This document shows positions 33,556 to 43,049 of a stretch of 64,000 nt of DNA, one piece after another. The notes below the pieces were generated by a model. The model was not told where the DNA came from, ran no database searches, and saw nothing but the letters and a program-made list of their open reading frames with translations. The position numbers were made by a program, and so were the translations under genes. Every line of letters begins with the position of its first letter. Positions within the stretch are counted from its first letter, which is position 1. Source of the DNA: Nocardia sp. alder85J (GTDB lineage Bacteria; Actinomycetota; Actinomycetes; Mycobacteriales; Mycobacteriaceae); contig NZ_JAIUCZ020000006.1 of assembly GCF_020176955.2 (NCBI RefSeq), positions 1-64,000 on the forward strand, written 5' to 3'.

Positions 33556-34302
33556 TCAGCCCGCGGCGATCCCGGCCTTCTTGCGCGCGATGTCCGCCAG
33601 CGCCGCCTCGTGCCGCGCGCGCTCCGCCGCCGCGTCGTCCCAGGCCTGCTTGCGGTTCTTGACCACCTTGGCCGGCGCCCCCACCGCGATGCCGAAGTCG
33701 GGGATGTCGCCGCGCACGACCGCGTGGGCGCCCAGCACACAGCCGCGGCCGACCCGGGTGCCGCGCAGCACCGTCACCTTCGCCGCGATCCAGGTGTCCG
33801 GGCCGATCCGGACCGGGCTCTTGACGATGCCCTGATCCTTGATCGGCATCGTGACATCGTCCATGCGATGGTCGAAATCGCAGATGTAGCACCAGTCGGC
33901 GACCAGGGTGGACTCACCGATCTCGATGTCGAGGTAGGTGTTCACCACGTTGTCCTTGCCGAACACGACCTTGTCGCCGATGCGCAGCGAGCCCTCGTGG
34001 CAGCGGATGGCGTTGCCGTCGCCGATGTGCACCCACCGGCCGATCTCCATGCGGCCCAGTTCGGGCGTCGCGTGCACCTCCACGCGCTTGCCCAGGAACA
34101 CCATGCCGCGCAGAACGATGTGCGGATTGGCCAGCCGGAACTTCGCCAGCCGCCAGTAGCGGACCAGGTACCAGGGCGTGTACGCCCGATTGGCGAGCAC
34201 CCACCGCAGCGACGCCACCGTCAGGAATCGGGCCTGTTCCGGATCCCGCCGACGTGAACCCCGCCACCGTGCGCGCAACGGTGCGCCCCACATGCTCGTC
34301 AC
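33556..34302 (-). CDS. Left-handed beta-helix acyltransferase (Rv3034c-like)
   Basis: A 248-residue hexapeptide-repeat acyltransferase. Repeats run from about residue 75 to 215: IGRWVHIGDGNAIR, LRIGDKVVFGKDN, ESTLVADWCYICDFDHR (with the catalytic-type His), VRIGPDTWIAAKVTVL and VGRGCVLGAHAVVRGD, then a C-terminal helix. By position it is the Rv3034c equivalent, proposed to acylate the MGLP chain. It is divergent from the PQQ-propeller lipoprotein gene. Confidence 0.87.
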   Translation of the reverse strand: MTSMWGAPLRARWRGSRRRDPEQARFLTVASLRWVLANRAYTPWYLVRYWRLAKFRLANPHIVLRGMVFLGKRVEVHATPELGRMEIGRWVHIGDGNAIRCHEGSLRIGDKVVFGKDNVVNTYLDIEIGESTLVADWCYICDFDHRMDDVTMPIKDQGIVKSPVRIGPDTWIAAKVTVLRGTRVGRGCVLGAHAVVRGDIPDFGIAVGAPAKVVKNRKQAWDDAAAERARHEAALADIARKKAGIAAG

Positions 34303-34530
34303 GAACTGCTCCTCGTGTCCCTCGGGCGACTGTATCTTGATCCGCGGCGTCCTTCCCGCGGTGTCGGCCGTGAGCTATCAGGGTACGTTCGCCACACCCG
34401 CGAACGCGCCCCGCCCTCGTGGCCGCCCGGAAATCCGGCGAACCGGCGCCGGGGTGAGGCAGGCGGCCGCGGTGTCGGCCGGGAGGACTAGTGTCATGCA
34501 GGCCCGTACCAGCAGAGGGAGCACAGTCAG

Positions 34531-35943
34531 GTGCGTAACAGCAGCCGGCGACCCGAGCACAGCGAGCACGACCGGCGTGCAGGGGATGCCGAAGAACCGA
34601 GCGCGGCCCGGATTCGGCCGTCGGTGTGGCGCGGGAGTGTCCGCGCGGCCGCGCTGAGCGCGATCGGCCTGCTGGCCCTCACCGCGTGCAGCGGCGGCCG
34701 GGAGGATCTGTCGGTGGGCCCCGGCACGGGGTGGCCCTCGGCGTTCCACGATTCCCGCAACAGCGCCACCAGTCCGGTCTCCGGTTCACGACATCTCACC
34801 CTCAGCTGGTCGCGGCCGGTCGGCGGCCCGATCACGTCGGCCACCACCGTGAGTTCGGACGGGCAGCTGTTCGTCACCACGCGCACCGGCAACGACTGCA
34901 CCGGCAATCCGGGTCTCACCGGTTCGGTCTTCTCGTTCCAGATGCTCACCGGCCGTAAGCGTTTCTGCAATGTGCTGGGGCCGGACGCGATCGCGACCAC
35001 CTCCTCGGTCGACGGCGCCGCCAATGTCTACCTCGGGGACAACGGCGGGGTGAACTCGTTCACCCAGATGGGGCAGCCGCGCTGGCGCACCCCGGTCGCC
35101 GGGGTGCCGGTGTCCGTGCAGTTCACCGGCGACGGCCGGGTGCTCACCGTCAGTCAGCTCGGCCAGGTCGACGTGCTCGACCGGCAGACCGGCGACCGGG
35201 TGGCGTCCACCTATCAGCTGCTGGGCGAGCCCGACTACATGAAGCTGCCCGATCTGCCGCGCCCGCCGGACGGCCAGGGTATCGACGACTGCACCTTCGG
35301 CTGGCCGCACTGTCCCGTCGCGAACGTGTCGGCGGTCGACCAGGGTTCGGGCCGGTTCTACGTGACGGTGTGGCGGCCGGGGTCGGCGACGGCATCGCTG
35401 GTGGCCCTGCGCTACGCGGACAAGGTGATCCGCCAGGACTGGAGCGCCGACCTGCTGACCGACGGCAGCGCCACCAGCCCCACGCTGTCCGCCGACGGCA
35501 AGACCGTCTACGTGGGCGACAACGGCGGCGCCCTGCTCGCCCTCGACGCCGGTGACGGCCATCGGAAATGGGTGCAGCCCTTGGGCTTCGCGCCGATGGG
35601 CGCGATCTCCGCCGCCGACGGCCTGCTCATCCCCGGCGGCGACGACGGCCACCTGGTGGCGCTGCGCGACCACGGCGACAACGTAGAGATCGCCTGGGAG
35701 CGCAAGGATCTCCAGCTGCGCGGCCGCCCGGTGCAGACCGGGGGCGACACCGGCTACGTGGTCGCCTCCATCGGCACCGGGCTCAACCTGGTCACCTTCG
35801 ACACCCACACCGGCGCCACCGTCGCCTCCGCGGTCCTGCCCGACGCCCAGGGCACCACGGTGGGCACCGCGATCGGCGCCAGGGGCGAGGTCGTGGTCAC
35901 CACCCGAATCGGCGAGGTATACGCCTTCAAACCGGAGGCGTAG
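34531..35943 (+). CDS. PQQ-like beta-propeller lipoprotein (Rv3035-like)
   Basis: A 470-residue exported protein. A long charged N-region precedes a hydrophobic segment and the lipobox LLALTAC (Cys53). The body has repeated propeller blades (VYLGDNGG twice, LLALDAGDGHRKW, GYVVASIGTG), typical of PQQ-like/BamB-type repeats. It corresponds by order to Rv3035. GTG 34531 is used; a later start nearer the hydrophobic segment is possible. A weak SigB-type sequence (GTGT-N16-GGGTAC, 34361-34386) lies upstream. It probably acts as a periplasmic scaffold. Confidence 0.85.
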   Translation: MRNSSRRPEHSEHDRRAGDAEEPSAARIRPSVWRGSVRAAALSAIGLLALTACSGGREDLSVGPGTGWPSAFHDSRNSATSPVSGSRHLTLSWSRPVGGPITSATTVSSDGQLFVTTRTGNDCTGNPGLTGSVFSFQMLTGRKRFCNVLGPDAIATTSSVDGAANVYLGDNGGVNSFTQMGQPRWRTPVAGVPVSVQFTGDGRVLTVSQLGQVDVLDRQTGDRVASTYQLLGEPDYMKLPDLPRPPDGQGIDDCTFGWPHCPVANVSAVDQGSGRFYVTVWRPGSATASLVALRYADKVIRQDWSADLLTDGSATSPTLSADGKTVYVGDNGGALLALDAGDGHRKWVQPLGFAPMGAISAADGLLIPGGDDGHLVALRDHGDNVEIAWERKDLQLRGRPVQTGGDTGYVVASIGTGLNLVTFDTHTGATVASAVLPDAQGTTVGTAIGARGEVVVTTRIGEVYAFKPEA

Positions 35944-35959
35944 CCGTACCACCGGCGAA

Positions 35960-37174
35960 TCAGCGTGGTACCGGCGGAGTTTCGCAGAGGAAGACCGTCG
36001 GGGTGGCGCCGATCCTGGTCACCACCAGGGTGAACGGCGTACCGCCGCGTGGTTTGACCCGGGCGCGCAGCGCATCCGGATCGAGATCCACACCGCGGGT
36101 GAGGATTTCCAGCGGCCCGCAGTCGCGGCGGTGCAACTCGGCGCGCAGCGCCTTCTCCCGGAAGTCGAACCGGTCCAGGATGTGGAATCCGCGCACGCCA
36201 TCGGGCACCGTGTTCCCGGTGAGATAGGCGATGCGCGGATCCAGCTGCCACAGGCCGTGTTTCGCCGCGTAGTGCCGGACCAGCCCGGCTCGCACCACCG
36301 CGCCGTCCGGATCGACGATCCAGTCGCCGGGCGCGCGCTCCGGGATGTCGTCGGGCTCCGCGTCGGTCAGCGACCAGCCCGAGCCGTCACCGGCCAGTAC
36401 CGAGGCGCGGCGGGTCACACCGGGCTCGCCGAGTCCGGACGGCCACAGGCACGCCTCGCGCACCGAACCGTCCAGCGACACCACCTCGACCTCACCGTGC
36501 CAGCTCAGCCCGCCGGGCGGCGCACCGCCGCCGGGCCGCACCAGGAAACTGTCGAAATCTATTCCGGGCGCGCACTTCACGACCAGCTCCCGGCCCGGGT
36601 ACGCGTCGATCAGATCGGGCAGTGGCGGTTGCAGTTTCGCCGGATCGTAGGTGCGGCGGCCGTCGGCGCGGCGGGCCGGATCGGCGATCACCACGGTGCC
36701 GGAACTGCACGGTGCCAGCGCGTCGGCGCGAGCCAGCAGGACGTTCGGCGCGTCCGCGAGATTGTGCGCGGCCATCGCCAGCCGCACCTCGTCCAGATCG
36801 CTGCCCAGCACCGCCGGGCAGACCCGGTGCAGCGCGGCCAGTTCCGCACCGAGGGAACAGGTGACGTCGTGTACCGGCCGCCCGGCCAGCCGCCGGGCTC
36901 GATGCCGGGCCACGGTCGCGGGCGTGGCCTGTTGCAGCGCGTCGTCATCGAACAGCCAGTGTTGCGCCCCAGGCAGTTTGACGACCGCCCGCCGTCGCAA
37001 CCGGACCGTCTCGACCAGTGCTCCGGTCCGCTCCCCGAAGGCCCGCCGCACCTGTTCGGTATCCCGCACAGAGCTTTTCGGCGTCAGGGACAGCCGATCG
37101 ACCTCGGCCAGCGCGGCCACCCCGGCCGGACTGCCCAGATAGTCGACCTCACCCCGCGAGAACCGATACCCCAC
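35960..37174 (-). CDS. THUMP-like class I methyltransferase (Rv3037c-like)
   Basis: A 404-residue protein with a class I SAM-methyltransferase core (VHDVTCSLGAELAALH as motif I, DLDEVRLAMAAHNL, IADPARRADGRRTYDP) and a C-terminal THUMP-like domain (RGFHILDRFDFREKALRAELHRRDCGPLEI). GTG 37174 overlaps the stop of the upstream methyltransferase gene by one base; the longer open frame to 37672 is antisense to that gene. In mycobacteria the equivalent is listed with MGLP genes, but the THUMP-like part suggests RNA as substrate. The true substrate is not settled by sequence. Confidence 0.85.
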   Translation of the reverse strand: MGYRFSRGEVDYLGSPAGVAALAEVDRLSLTPKSSVRDTEQVRRAFGERTGALVETVRLRRRAVVKLPGAQHWLFDDDALQQATPATVARHRARRLAGRPVHDVTCSLGAELAALHRVCPAVLGSDLDEVRLAMAAHNLADAPNVLLARADALAPCSSGTVVIADPARRADGRRTYDPAKLQPPLPDLIDAYPGRELVVKCAPGIDFDSFLVRPGGGAPPGGLSWHGEVEVVSLDGSVREACLWPSGLGEPGVTRRASVLAGDGSGWSLTDAEPDDIPERAPGDWIVDPDGAVVRAGLVRHYAAKHGLWQLDPRIAYLTGNTVPDGVRGFHILDRFDFREKALRAELHRRDCGPLEILTRGVDLDPDALRARVKPRGGTPFTLVVTRIGATPTVFLCETPPVPR

Positions 37175-38160
37175 TACTTGCCGGAAGCGCCCGGCTTCAC
37201 GCCGGTGAGCATGGCGTTGTAGAAGAACCGCCGGGGCACCAAGCGGCGTATGACGTTCTCGTCCAGCCAGCTCAGGCCCAGCCAGGCTCGGTACATCGTC
37301 AGGCGGTAGCGCCAGGTGAGCTTCTCGGCGGGAACCGCGGCCTCGAAGGTGCGCACCGGCCAGCCCCAGAGCGCGGCGGCGAATTCCTCGGTCTCGGCCC
37401 GCACCCCGACGGCGCCGGCGCGGGTGGCCATGGCCTCGAGCTCGGCCGGATCGAAGGTGTGCAGGTCGACGACCGCCTCCAGGGCCGCGGCGCGGGAGGA
37501 CTCGTCGAGTTCCTCCTGCGGGCGACGCCAGCCCTGCAGGAACGGCAACTTGGTGACCTCGGTGGTGACCTTCCAGGTGACCTGGCCCAGCCGGCGCGCG
37601 TAGATGTTGCCGATGGTGGTCGGCTCGCCCGCGAACACGAAACGGCCGCCCGGCTTCAGCACCCGCAGGCATTCCTTCAGCGCCAGTTCGACATCCGGAA
37701 TGTGGTGCAGGACGGCATGTCCGACCACCAGGTCGAAGGTCTCGTCGTCGTACGGGATGGTCTCGGCGTCGGCGACGCGGCCGTCCACATCGAGACCCAG
37801 GTGCTCGGCGTTGCGGGTGGCCACCCGGACCATGCCCGGAGACAGATCGGTGACCGAACCCGACTTCGCGATGCCGGACTGCATCAGGTTCAACAGGAAG
37901 AAACCGGTGCCGCAGCCGAGTTCCAGCGCCCGCTCGTACGGCAACCGCGCATTCGGCGCCACCGCGTCGAAACGCCCGCGCGCGTAAGCGATACAGCGCT
38001 CGTCATAGGAGATCGACCACTTGTCGTCGTAGGTTTCGGCCTCCCAGTCGTGATACAGCACCTGGGCGAGCTTGTTGTCCGCGAGAGCGGCCTGCACCTG
38101 TGCTTCGGTGGCGTGCGGGTTGGGCGCGGGATCGTCGGGGCGTCCGGTCATGGTGGCCAA
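37174..38160 (-). CDS. SAM-dependent methyltransferase (Rv3038c-like)
   Basis: A 328-residue class I methyltransferase: motif I ALELGCGTGFFLLNL, then VTDLSPGM, VGHAVLHHIPDVELALKECLRVLKPGG. The last 120 residues form a helical C-terminal extension. It corresponds to Rv3038c in order. ATG 38160 or the second ATG three codons later can serve as start. It is coupled to the downstream THUMP-like gene (TAGTG overlap). Substrate unknown. Confidence 0.88.
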   Translation of the reverse strand: MATMTGRPDDPAPNPHATEAQVQAALADNKLAQVLYHDWEAETYDDKWSISYDERCIAYARGRFDAVAPNARLPYERALELGCGTGFFLLNLMQSGIAKSGSVTDLSPGMVRVATRNAEHLGLDVDGRVADAETIPYDDETFDLVVGHAVLHHIPDVELALKECLRVLKPGGRFVFAGEPTTIGNIYARRLGQVTWKVTTEVTKLPFLQGWRRPQEELDESSRAAALEAVVDLHTFDPAELEAMATRAGAVGVRAETEEFAAALWGWPVRTFEAAVPAEKLTWRYRLTMYRAWLGLSWLDENVIRRLVPRRFFYNAMLTGVKPGASGK

Positions 38161-38188
38161 CCTTACTCGAGCGTCAAAATCGCCGCTA

Positions 38189-38977
38189 TCAGCGACCCGA
38201 GAATTCGGCGGACCCGGGACCAGCGGCCAAATAGGAACGTGTTCCTATGCTGCGGTCCTCGGTTCCGAACAGCTCGGCCCACTCCACGCGCGCGCGATCG
38301 GCGCCGTGCGGACCGGCCTCGAACACCCGTTTCGCGGCGGCCAGCGCGAGCCGCGGCCCACCGGCGAAGCGGCGGGCCCAGCGCAATGCCGCGGCGTAGA
38401 CGTCGTCGGGCGCGACCACCTCGTCGACCAGGCCCAGCGCGGCCGCCTCGGCCGGCTCGACGAACCGGCCGGAGTACACCAGATCCTTCGCCGCCGCGGG
38501 TCCGATCAACAGGCTCAACCGGCGGATTCCCGCCAGCGGCAGCAGCCCCGATCGGATCTGCGGCAAACCCAGTTTCACGTTGTCGCCGATGATGCGGCGA
38601 TCCGCGCCCAGCGCCAGTTCCAGCCCGGCACCCAGGCAGTAGCCACTGATCGCGGCCACCGTCGGCTGCGGCAGCCGGGCCAGGCAGCCCAGCGCCGCCT
38701 GCACGTCCTCGGCCATCGCCCGCGCCTGTTCGACCGTCAGCCGGGCCGCCTCGGCGAGATCGTCGCCGGCGCTGAACACCCGCTCGTCCCCGTACACCAC
38801 GACCGCGGCGACCGACTCGTCCGCACCGAGCCGCCGCGCGGCCTCGGACAGCTCGAAGGTCGCCTGGGCGTCGATCAGGTTCATCGGCGGCCGTGCCAGG
38901 CGCAGCACGGCGATGCCGGCCTCGGGCCGGTCCACGCTCACGAATTCGGCGCTGCCCGCCACCAGATCAGAGGTCAC
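38189..38977 (-). CDS. echA17: Enoyl-CoA hydratase/isomerase family protein (EchA17-like)
   Basis: A 262-residue crotonase-fold protein. The oxyanion-hole segments are FSAGDDLAEA and SGYCLGAGLELALGAD; the second hydratase glutamate region reads LPQIRSGLLPLAGI. GTG 38977 is chosen, ten bases after the NUDIX stop, because residues before it are antisense to NUDIX. It matches Rv3039c by order. The family hydrates or isomerises enoyl-CoA; whether both catalytic glutamates are present needs an alignment. Confidence 0.87.
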   Translation of the reverse strand: MTSDLVAGSAEFVSVDRPEAGIAVLRLARPPMNLIDAQATFELSEAARRLGADESVAAVVVYGDERVFSAGDDLAEAARLTVEQARAMAEDVQAALGCLARLPQPTVAAISGYCLGAGLELALGADRRIIGDNVKLGLPQIRSGLLPLAGIRRLSLLIGPAAAKDLVYSGRFVEPAEAAALGLVDEVVAPDDVYAAALRWARRFAGGPRLALAAAKRVFEAGPHGADRARVEWAELFGTEDRSIGTRSYLAAGPGSAEFSGR

Positions 38978-38987
38978 GGGTCTACTA

Positions 38988-39803
38988 CTACCAGCGCCGG
39001 TGCGCCGCGGGCAGATCGGCGTAGTAGGCGGCGCAATTCGGGAAGGACAGGTTGATCCGCCCACCCTCCTCCTCGACCACCGGCAGCACCGGCTCGATCA
39101 CCCGATCGGCGGCGAACAGGTCTGCGGCGGAAGCGAATCCGTCCAGCGCGACGAGCTGGGTCCAGGTGGGACCGAGCAGTTCGTCGGCCCCGGCCCGCCA
39201 GCTGTCCAGCACGGCGGCGGGCGTCGTCCACCGCACCTCGCTGGCCTCGGAAGTGGCGCCGTCGGCCTGCTGCCCGGCCGGCAGCAGCGCCACGAAGAAC
39301 CGGGTGTCGTAGCGGCGTGCGGAGACCTCCGGGGTGATCCAGTTCGCCCACGGCCGCAGCAGATCCGCCCGCAGCACCAGGCGTTCCCGGGACAGGAATT
39401 CGCCGAGGGTCACCTCGCGGCGTTCCACCTGCTCCCGGGCCGCGCGATAGGTTTCGGCGTCGGAGACGACGGTGTCGGCGGTCGGTCCCGCCAGCAGCAC
39501 GCCGCATTCCTCGAACAGTTCCCGCACCGCCGCGCACACCAGTGCCCGCGCCCGATCGGTGCCGACCCCGAAACGCTGCCCCCACCAGGCCGCGTCGGGC
39601 CCGGTCCAGCCGATGTCGGCCGTACTGTCGGAGGCGTCCACCCCACCGCCCGGGAACACCGTGACCCCGGCGGCGAACGCCATGCCGTCGACCCGCCGTT
39701 GCAGAAACACCTCGGGTCCGGAAGCGCCCTCCCGGACCAGGATCACCGTGGACGCGTCCTTGGGCGCGGCAGGCGATTCGGCTCGGGCAATGATCTCACT
39801 CAC
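38988..39803 (-). CDS. NUDIX hydrolase (Rv3040c-like)
   Basis: A 271-residue NUDIX protein. FPGGGVDASD precedes the NUDIX helix VCAAVRELFEECGVLLAG, which carries the metal-binding REx2EE core with an insertion of about 35 residues between the glycine part and the helix. Such an insertion is seen in larger CoA-type or diphosphoinositol-type NUDIX enzymes. It sits in the run ABC ATPase - NUDIX - EchA17, as in mycobacteria. Substrate unknown. Confidence 0.88.
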   Translation of the reverse strand: MSEIIARAESPAAPKDASTVILVREGASGPEVFLQRRVDGMAFAAGVTVFPGGGVDASDSTADIGWTGPDAAWWGQRFGVGTDRARALVCAAVRELFEECGVLLAGPTADTVVSDAETYRAAREQVERREVTLGEFLSRERLVLRADLLRPWANWITPEVSARRYDTRFFVALLPAGQQADGATSEASEVRWTTPAAVLDSWRAGADELLGPTWTQLVALDGFASAADLFAADRVIEPVLPVVEEEGGRINLSFPNCAAYYADLPAAHRRW

Positions 39804-39855
39804 CCTCGCACCATAACCGGCGCGCGATGGCGCCCGTTCGGGGCCCGCGGCCGGG

Positions 39856-40746
39856 TCAGCGGCTGCGGTGGCGGCCGAAGCGCTGCGAGCGCCGGGCGAA
39901 GTAGCGGCCGTCGATGCGGTCCAGCGCGATGGACTGGTGGAAGGCCTCGCTGAGGTTCTCCGCGGTCAGCACGTCCTCCAGCAGGCCCTGCGCGACGACA
40001 CTGCCCTCCTTGAGTAGCAGGCCGTGGGTGAAGCCCGGGGGGATCTCCTCGACGTGGTGGGTGACCAGCACGGTGGCGGGCGAGTCCGGGTCGGCGGCCA
40101 GATCGCCGAGTTTCTCCACCAGTTCCTCGCGCCCGCCCAGATCGAGACCGGCGGCGGGCTCGTCGAGCAGCAGCAGTTCCGGATCGGTCATCAGGGCCCG
40201 TGCGATCAGCACCCGCTTGCGTTCACCCTCGGAGAGGGTGCCGTAGGCGCGATCGGACAGATGTTCGGCGCCCAGGCTCTCCAGCATGTCGACCGCGCGA
40301 TCCAGATCGACGTCGTCGTAGCGCTCACGCCAGCGGCCCAGCACCGCGTAACCCGCAGAAACCACCAGATCGCTGACCTTCTCGTCCAGCGGTACCCGGG
40401 CCGCGACCGCGGCGGAGGACAGGCCGATGCGAGGGCGTAGCTCGTTGATGTCGACGCGGCCCAGCTTCTCGCCCAGCAGGATCGCCGCACCCGAGGTGGG
40501 GTACATCTCGGCGGCGGCCATGCGGAGCAGGGAAGTCTTGCCGGCGCCGTTGGGGCCCAGCACCACCCAGCGTTCGTCGAGCTCCACCTGCCAGGTCACC
40601 GGACCGACCAGGGTGTGGCCCGAACGCCGGACGGTGACCTCGTTGAAATCTATGAGCAGATCGGGATCCGGTTGCGGCACGGGGTATATCTTTGCCGACC
40701 CGCCGGGTCCACCGTCAACTCGGTCGGTTCGTGTGGTCTGTGTCAT
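39856..40746 (-). CDS. ABC transporter ATP-binding protein (Rv3041c-like)
   Basis: A 296-residue ATPase: Walker A GPNGAGKTS, Q-loop region, signature LSEGERKRV, Walker B LLLLDEPAAGLD and the switch histidine in LVTHHVEEIP. It has no membrane segment, and no permease gene is adjacent. Sequence style is close to ModF/YlmA-like stand-alone ATPases. ATG 40746 overlaps the preceding stop (ATGA). The partner membrane protein, if any, is elsewhere. Confidence 0.9.
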   Translation of the reverse strand: MTQTTRTDRVDGGPGGSAKIYPVPQPDPDLLIDFNEVTVRRSGHTLVGPVTWQVELDERWVVLGPNGAGKTSLLRMAAAEMYPTSGAAILLGEKLGRVDINELRPRIGLSSAAVAARVPLDEKVSDLVVSAGYAVLGRWRERYDDVDLDRAVDMLESLGAEHLSDRAYGTLSEGERKRVLIARALMTDPELLLLDEPAAGLDLGGREELVEKLGDLAADPDSPATVLVTHHVEEIPPGFTHGLLLKEGSVVAQGLLEDVLTAENLSEAFHQSIALDRIDGRYFARRSQRFGRHRSR

Positions 40747-41645
40747 CGGTCGCTCTCGAGCGGAATGGATGTCGTGTCAGGATCCGGGATTTCGGGCGGA
40801 CGCGCGGCCGGAACCGCGATGACCGTCATCGAACCCGGTGCGACCTCGGTGAATCCGGCGTCCCGGACCGCGGTCGCGGTGCCCTCCCGGACCCGCCGGC
40901 ACAGGGCCGCCCACTGTTCGCCGGTGGCCTCGCGCACCGAACACCGCAGAGCCTGCCGGGACCAGGCGAACGCCGCGTCCACCGACAGTGCCCCGGCCAG
41001 CAACATACTCGCGTGCCCGACCTGTGCGGCGGCTTTGCCGACGGTCATGCCCAGATCGGCATCGATCCAGAGCACCGGCACCGTGGGATCCGGCGGGCCC
41101 GGCTCGTCGTGTTCCAGATCGGTGCCGCCGATCTGGAGCCGCCGGATCCGCGGGTCCACCGCGCCGACCGGCCCGGGGACCAGCGCTCGCGCCTGAGCGC
41201 CGTTCACCTCGACGGTGACCCCGTCGACCTCGGCGGCCGCGAGCCACTGCGCGCCGCGGGCACGCCGGGCCACCTTGCGGATGCGGGACCGTTTCCAGGT
41301 CAGATAGCGCTGCTCCCAGACACCGTCCAGGCCGACCCGGGGATCCAGGCACAGCGCGACCGCGGCCGTCGCGGCGGCGGCCAGCAGGTCGCTGCGGCGG
41401 GGCTGATCGCCGTTCTTGGGGATGTGCAACACCATCTGCATGGCCTGGACCAGCGCCGGATCGGCGGGATCACCGCCACCGCCGTAGCCTCGGGCCAGTT
41501 CGGCGTGCCGGGCTCGGAAGGCGGCCGGGTCGTCGGATCCGGGGGCGCTCCCGGACTCCGGGGCCGATGCGGCGGCCTGCCCGATTCCGGCGGGTGACGG
41601 CGAGACGCCGGACGGGGTCGCGGGGGCGGGGAACTCGGCCGTCAT
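40743..41645 (-). CDS. Protein with C-terminal PTH2-like (peptidyl-tRNA hydrolase 2) domain
   Basis: A 300-residue protein. The first 60 residues are Pro/Ala/Ser-rich and probably disordered. A middle region of basic helices follows (RYLTWKRSRIRKVARRARGA). From about residue 190 it resembles PTH2: VLWIDADLGMTVGKAAAQVGHASML matches the family's DLxMxxGKxxAQxxHA pattern. PTH2 enzymes release peptides from tRNA in archaea and eukaryotes and are scattered in actinobacteria. The gene overlaps both neighbours (serB2 by one base, ABC gene by four), so it is firmly within the operon. Activity is uncertain. Confidence 0.75.
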   Translation of the reverse strand: MTAEFPAPATPSGVSPSPAGIGQAAASAPESGSAPGSDDPAAFRARHAELARGYGGGGDPADPALVQAMQMVLHIPKNGDQPRRSDLLAAAATAAVALCLDPRVGLDGVWEQRYLTWKRSRIRKVARRARGAQWLAAAEVDGVTVEVNGAQARALVPGPVGAVDPRIRRLQIGGTDLEHDEPGPPDPTVPVLWIDADLGMTVGKAAAQVGHASMLLAGALSVDAAFAWSRQALRCSVREATGEQWAALCRRVREGTATAVRDAGFTEVAPGSMTVIAVPAARPPEIPDPDTTSIPLESDR

Positions 41646-42871
41646 CAGTGCAGGGGCACGCGGCGCAGCAGGCCGTCGCGGGCGTCGGCGGCCTCGACCT
41701 CCTCGCGGGTCACCCCGAGGATGAACAGCACGGCGTCCAGGAACGGGTGCGACAGGGCGGCATCGGCGACCTCGCGCAGCGCGGGCTTGGCGTTGAAGGC
41801 GATCCCCAGCCCGGCGGCGTTGAGCATGTCGATGTCGTTGGCGCCGTCGCCGACCGCGACCGTCTGTTCCATCGGGACCCCGGCGTCGGCGGCGAACCGG
41901 CGCAGCGCCACCGCTTTGCCGGGACGGTCGACGATCTCGCCGATCACCTTGCCGGTGAGCTTGCCGTCCACGATCTCCAGGGTGTTGGCCTGCACGAAAT
42001 CGAGTTCGAGTTCGTGTGCGAGCGGCTCGATCACCTGACGGAAACCGCCGGAGACGACACCGCAGCGGAACCCGAGCCGGCGCAGCGTCCGGATGGTGGT
42101 GCGGGCCCCGGGGGTGAGTTCGATGGTGTCGGCGACCTCGTCGATCACCGTGGCGTCCAGCCCGGCCAGCGTCGCCACCCGCTGCCGCAGCGATTCGGCG
42201 AAATCCAGTTCGCCGCGCATGGCGGCCTCGGTGACCGCGCGCACCTCGTCCTCGACACCGGCGTGCGCGGCCAGCATCTCGATCACCTCGCCCTGGATCA
42301 GGGTGGAGTCGACGTCGAAGACGATCAGCCGCTTGGCCCGCCGGGCCAGGCCCGCGCGCTCGACGGCCACGTCGACGTTGCGGCGGGCGGCCACCTCGGC
42401 CAGCCCGGTGCGCAGCCGGGTCTCCGCGGCGGGATCGCCGGGCCGCACGGTGATCATCAGTTCCAGGCCCGTGACCGGGTAGTCGGCGATACCGCGGATG
42501 GCATCGATGTTGACGCCCTGTCCCGCCAGTTCCCGGGCGATCGAGCTGAACGCCTTCGCTGTGACCGGACTGCCCAGCACCACCACCGCGTGCGTCGACA
42601 GCCGGGCACCGGCGACGGAGTTCGCGCCGATCTCCACCCCGACCTCCATGCCGACGGTCGCCATGGCGTCCTCGAGCTGGTCCTGCAAGCCCTCCGGATC
42701 GGCGGGCGAGGTCACCAGCACCCCGAGGGTGAGGCGGCCCCGGATCACCACCTGTTCGACGTCGAGCAGATCGACCCCGTGCCGCGACAGCGCCGCCAGC
42801 AATACCGACGTCACACCCGGCTTGTCAGGTCCGGTGACGGTGACCAGCACGGTCGTCTCGGACTCGGCCAA
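41645..42871 (-). CDS. serB2: Phosphoserine phosphatase SerB2 with two ACT domains
   Basis: A 408-residue enzyme that completes serine synthesis. Two ACT domains occupy about residues 1-180 (TVLVTVTGPDKPGVTSVLLAAL begins the first) and provide feedback sensing. The HAD domain has VFDVDSTLIQGEV (nucleophile in DxDST), VSGGFRQVIEPLA and VAVGDGANDIDML. Length and layout match mycobacterial SerB2 (Rv3042c). It is the first gene of a run continuing with the PTH2-like and ABC genes. Confidence 0.95.
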   Translation of the reverse strand: MAESETTVLVTVTGPDKPGVTSVLLAALSRHGVDLLDVEQVVIRGRLTLGVLVTSPADPEGLQDQLEDAMATVGMEVGVEIGANSVAGARLSTHAVVVLGSPVTAKAFSSIARELAGQGVNIDAIRGIADYPVTGLELMITVRPGDPAAETRLRTGLAEVAARRNVDVAVERAGLARRAKRLIVFDVDSTLIQGEVIEMLAAHAGVEDEVRAVTEAAMRGELDFAESLRQRVATLAGLDATVIDEVADTIELTPGARTTIRTLRRLGFRCGVVSGGFRQVIEPLAHELELDFVQANTLEIVDGKLTGKVIGEIVDRPGKAVALRRFAADAGVPMEQTVAVGDGANDIDMLNAAGLGIAFNAKPALREVADAALSHPFLDAVLFILGVTREEVEAADARDGLLRRVPLH

Positions 42872-43005
42872 ATCTGGAACTCCGTTTCTCGCGAACTCAC
42901 CTGGCGCGCCGGCGCACGACGGGCTCGGCCATTGTCTCAGCCGTGCACGCGCTCCCGGCCACCGGGCGGTGCCGTACAGCCACAGCCGCCCGGCCGTAAA
43001 ACCGA

Positions 43006-43036
43006 CGCGGCGGCCGTCCGAGGGACGACCGCCGCG
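43006..43036 (-). terminator. Intrinsic terminator of ctaD
   Basis: A 14-bp stem (43006-43019 with 43023-43036, one G-U pair in the minus-strand RNA) with a three-base loop is followed on the minus strand by TCGGTTTTA. It lies 13 bases past the ctaD stop codon. Confidence 0.85.
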
Positions 43037-43049
43037 AGAGCTTCGGTGA

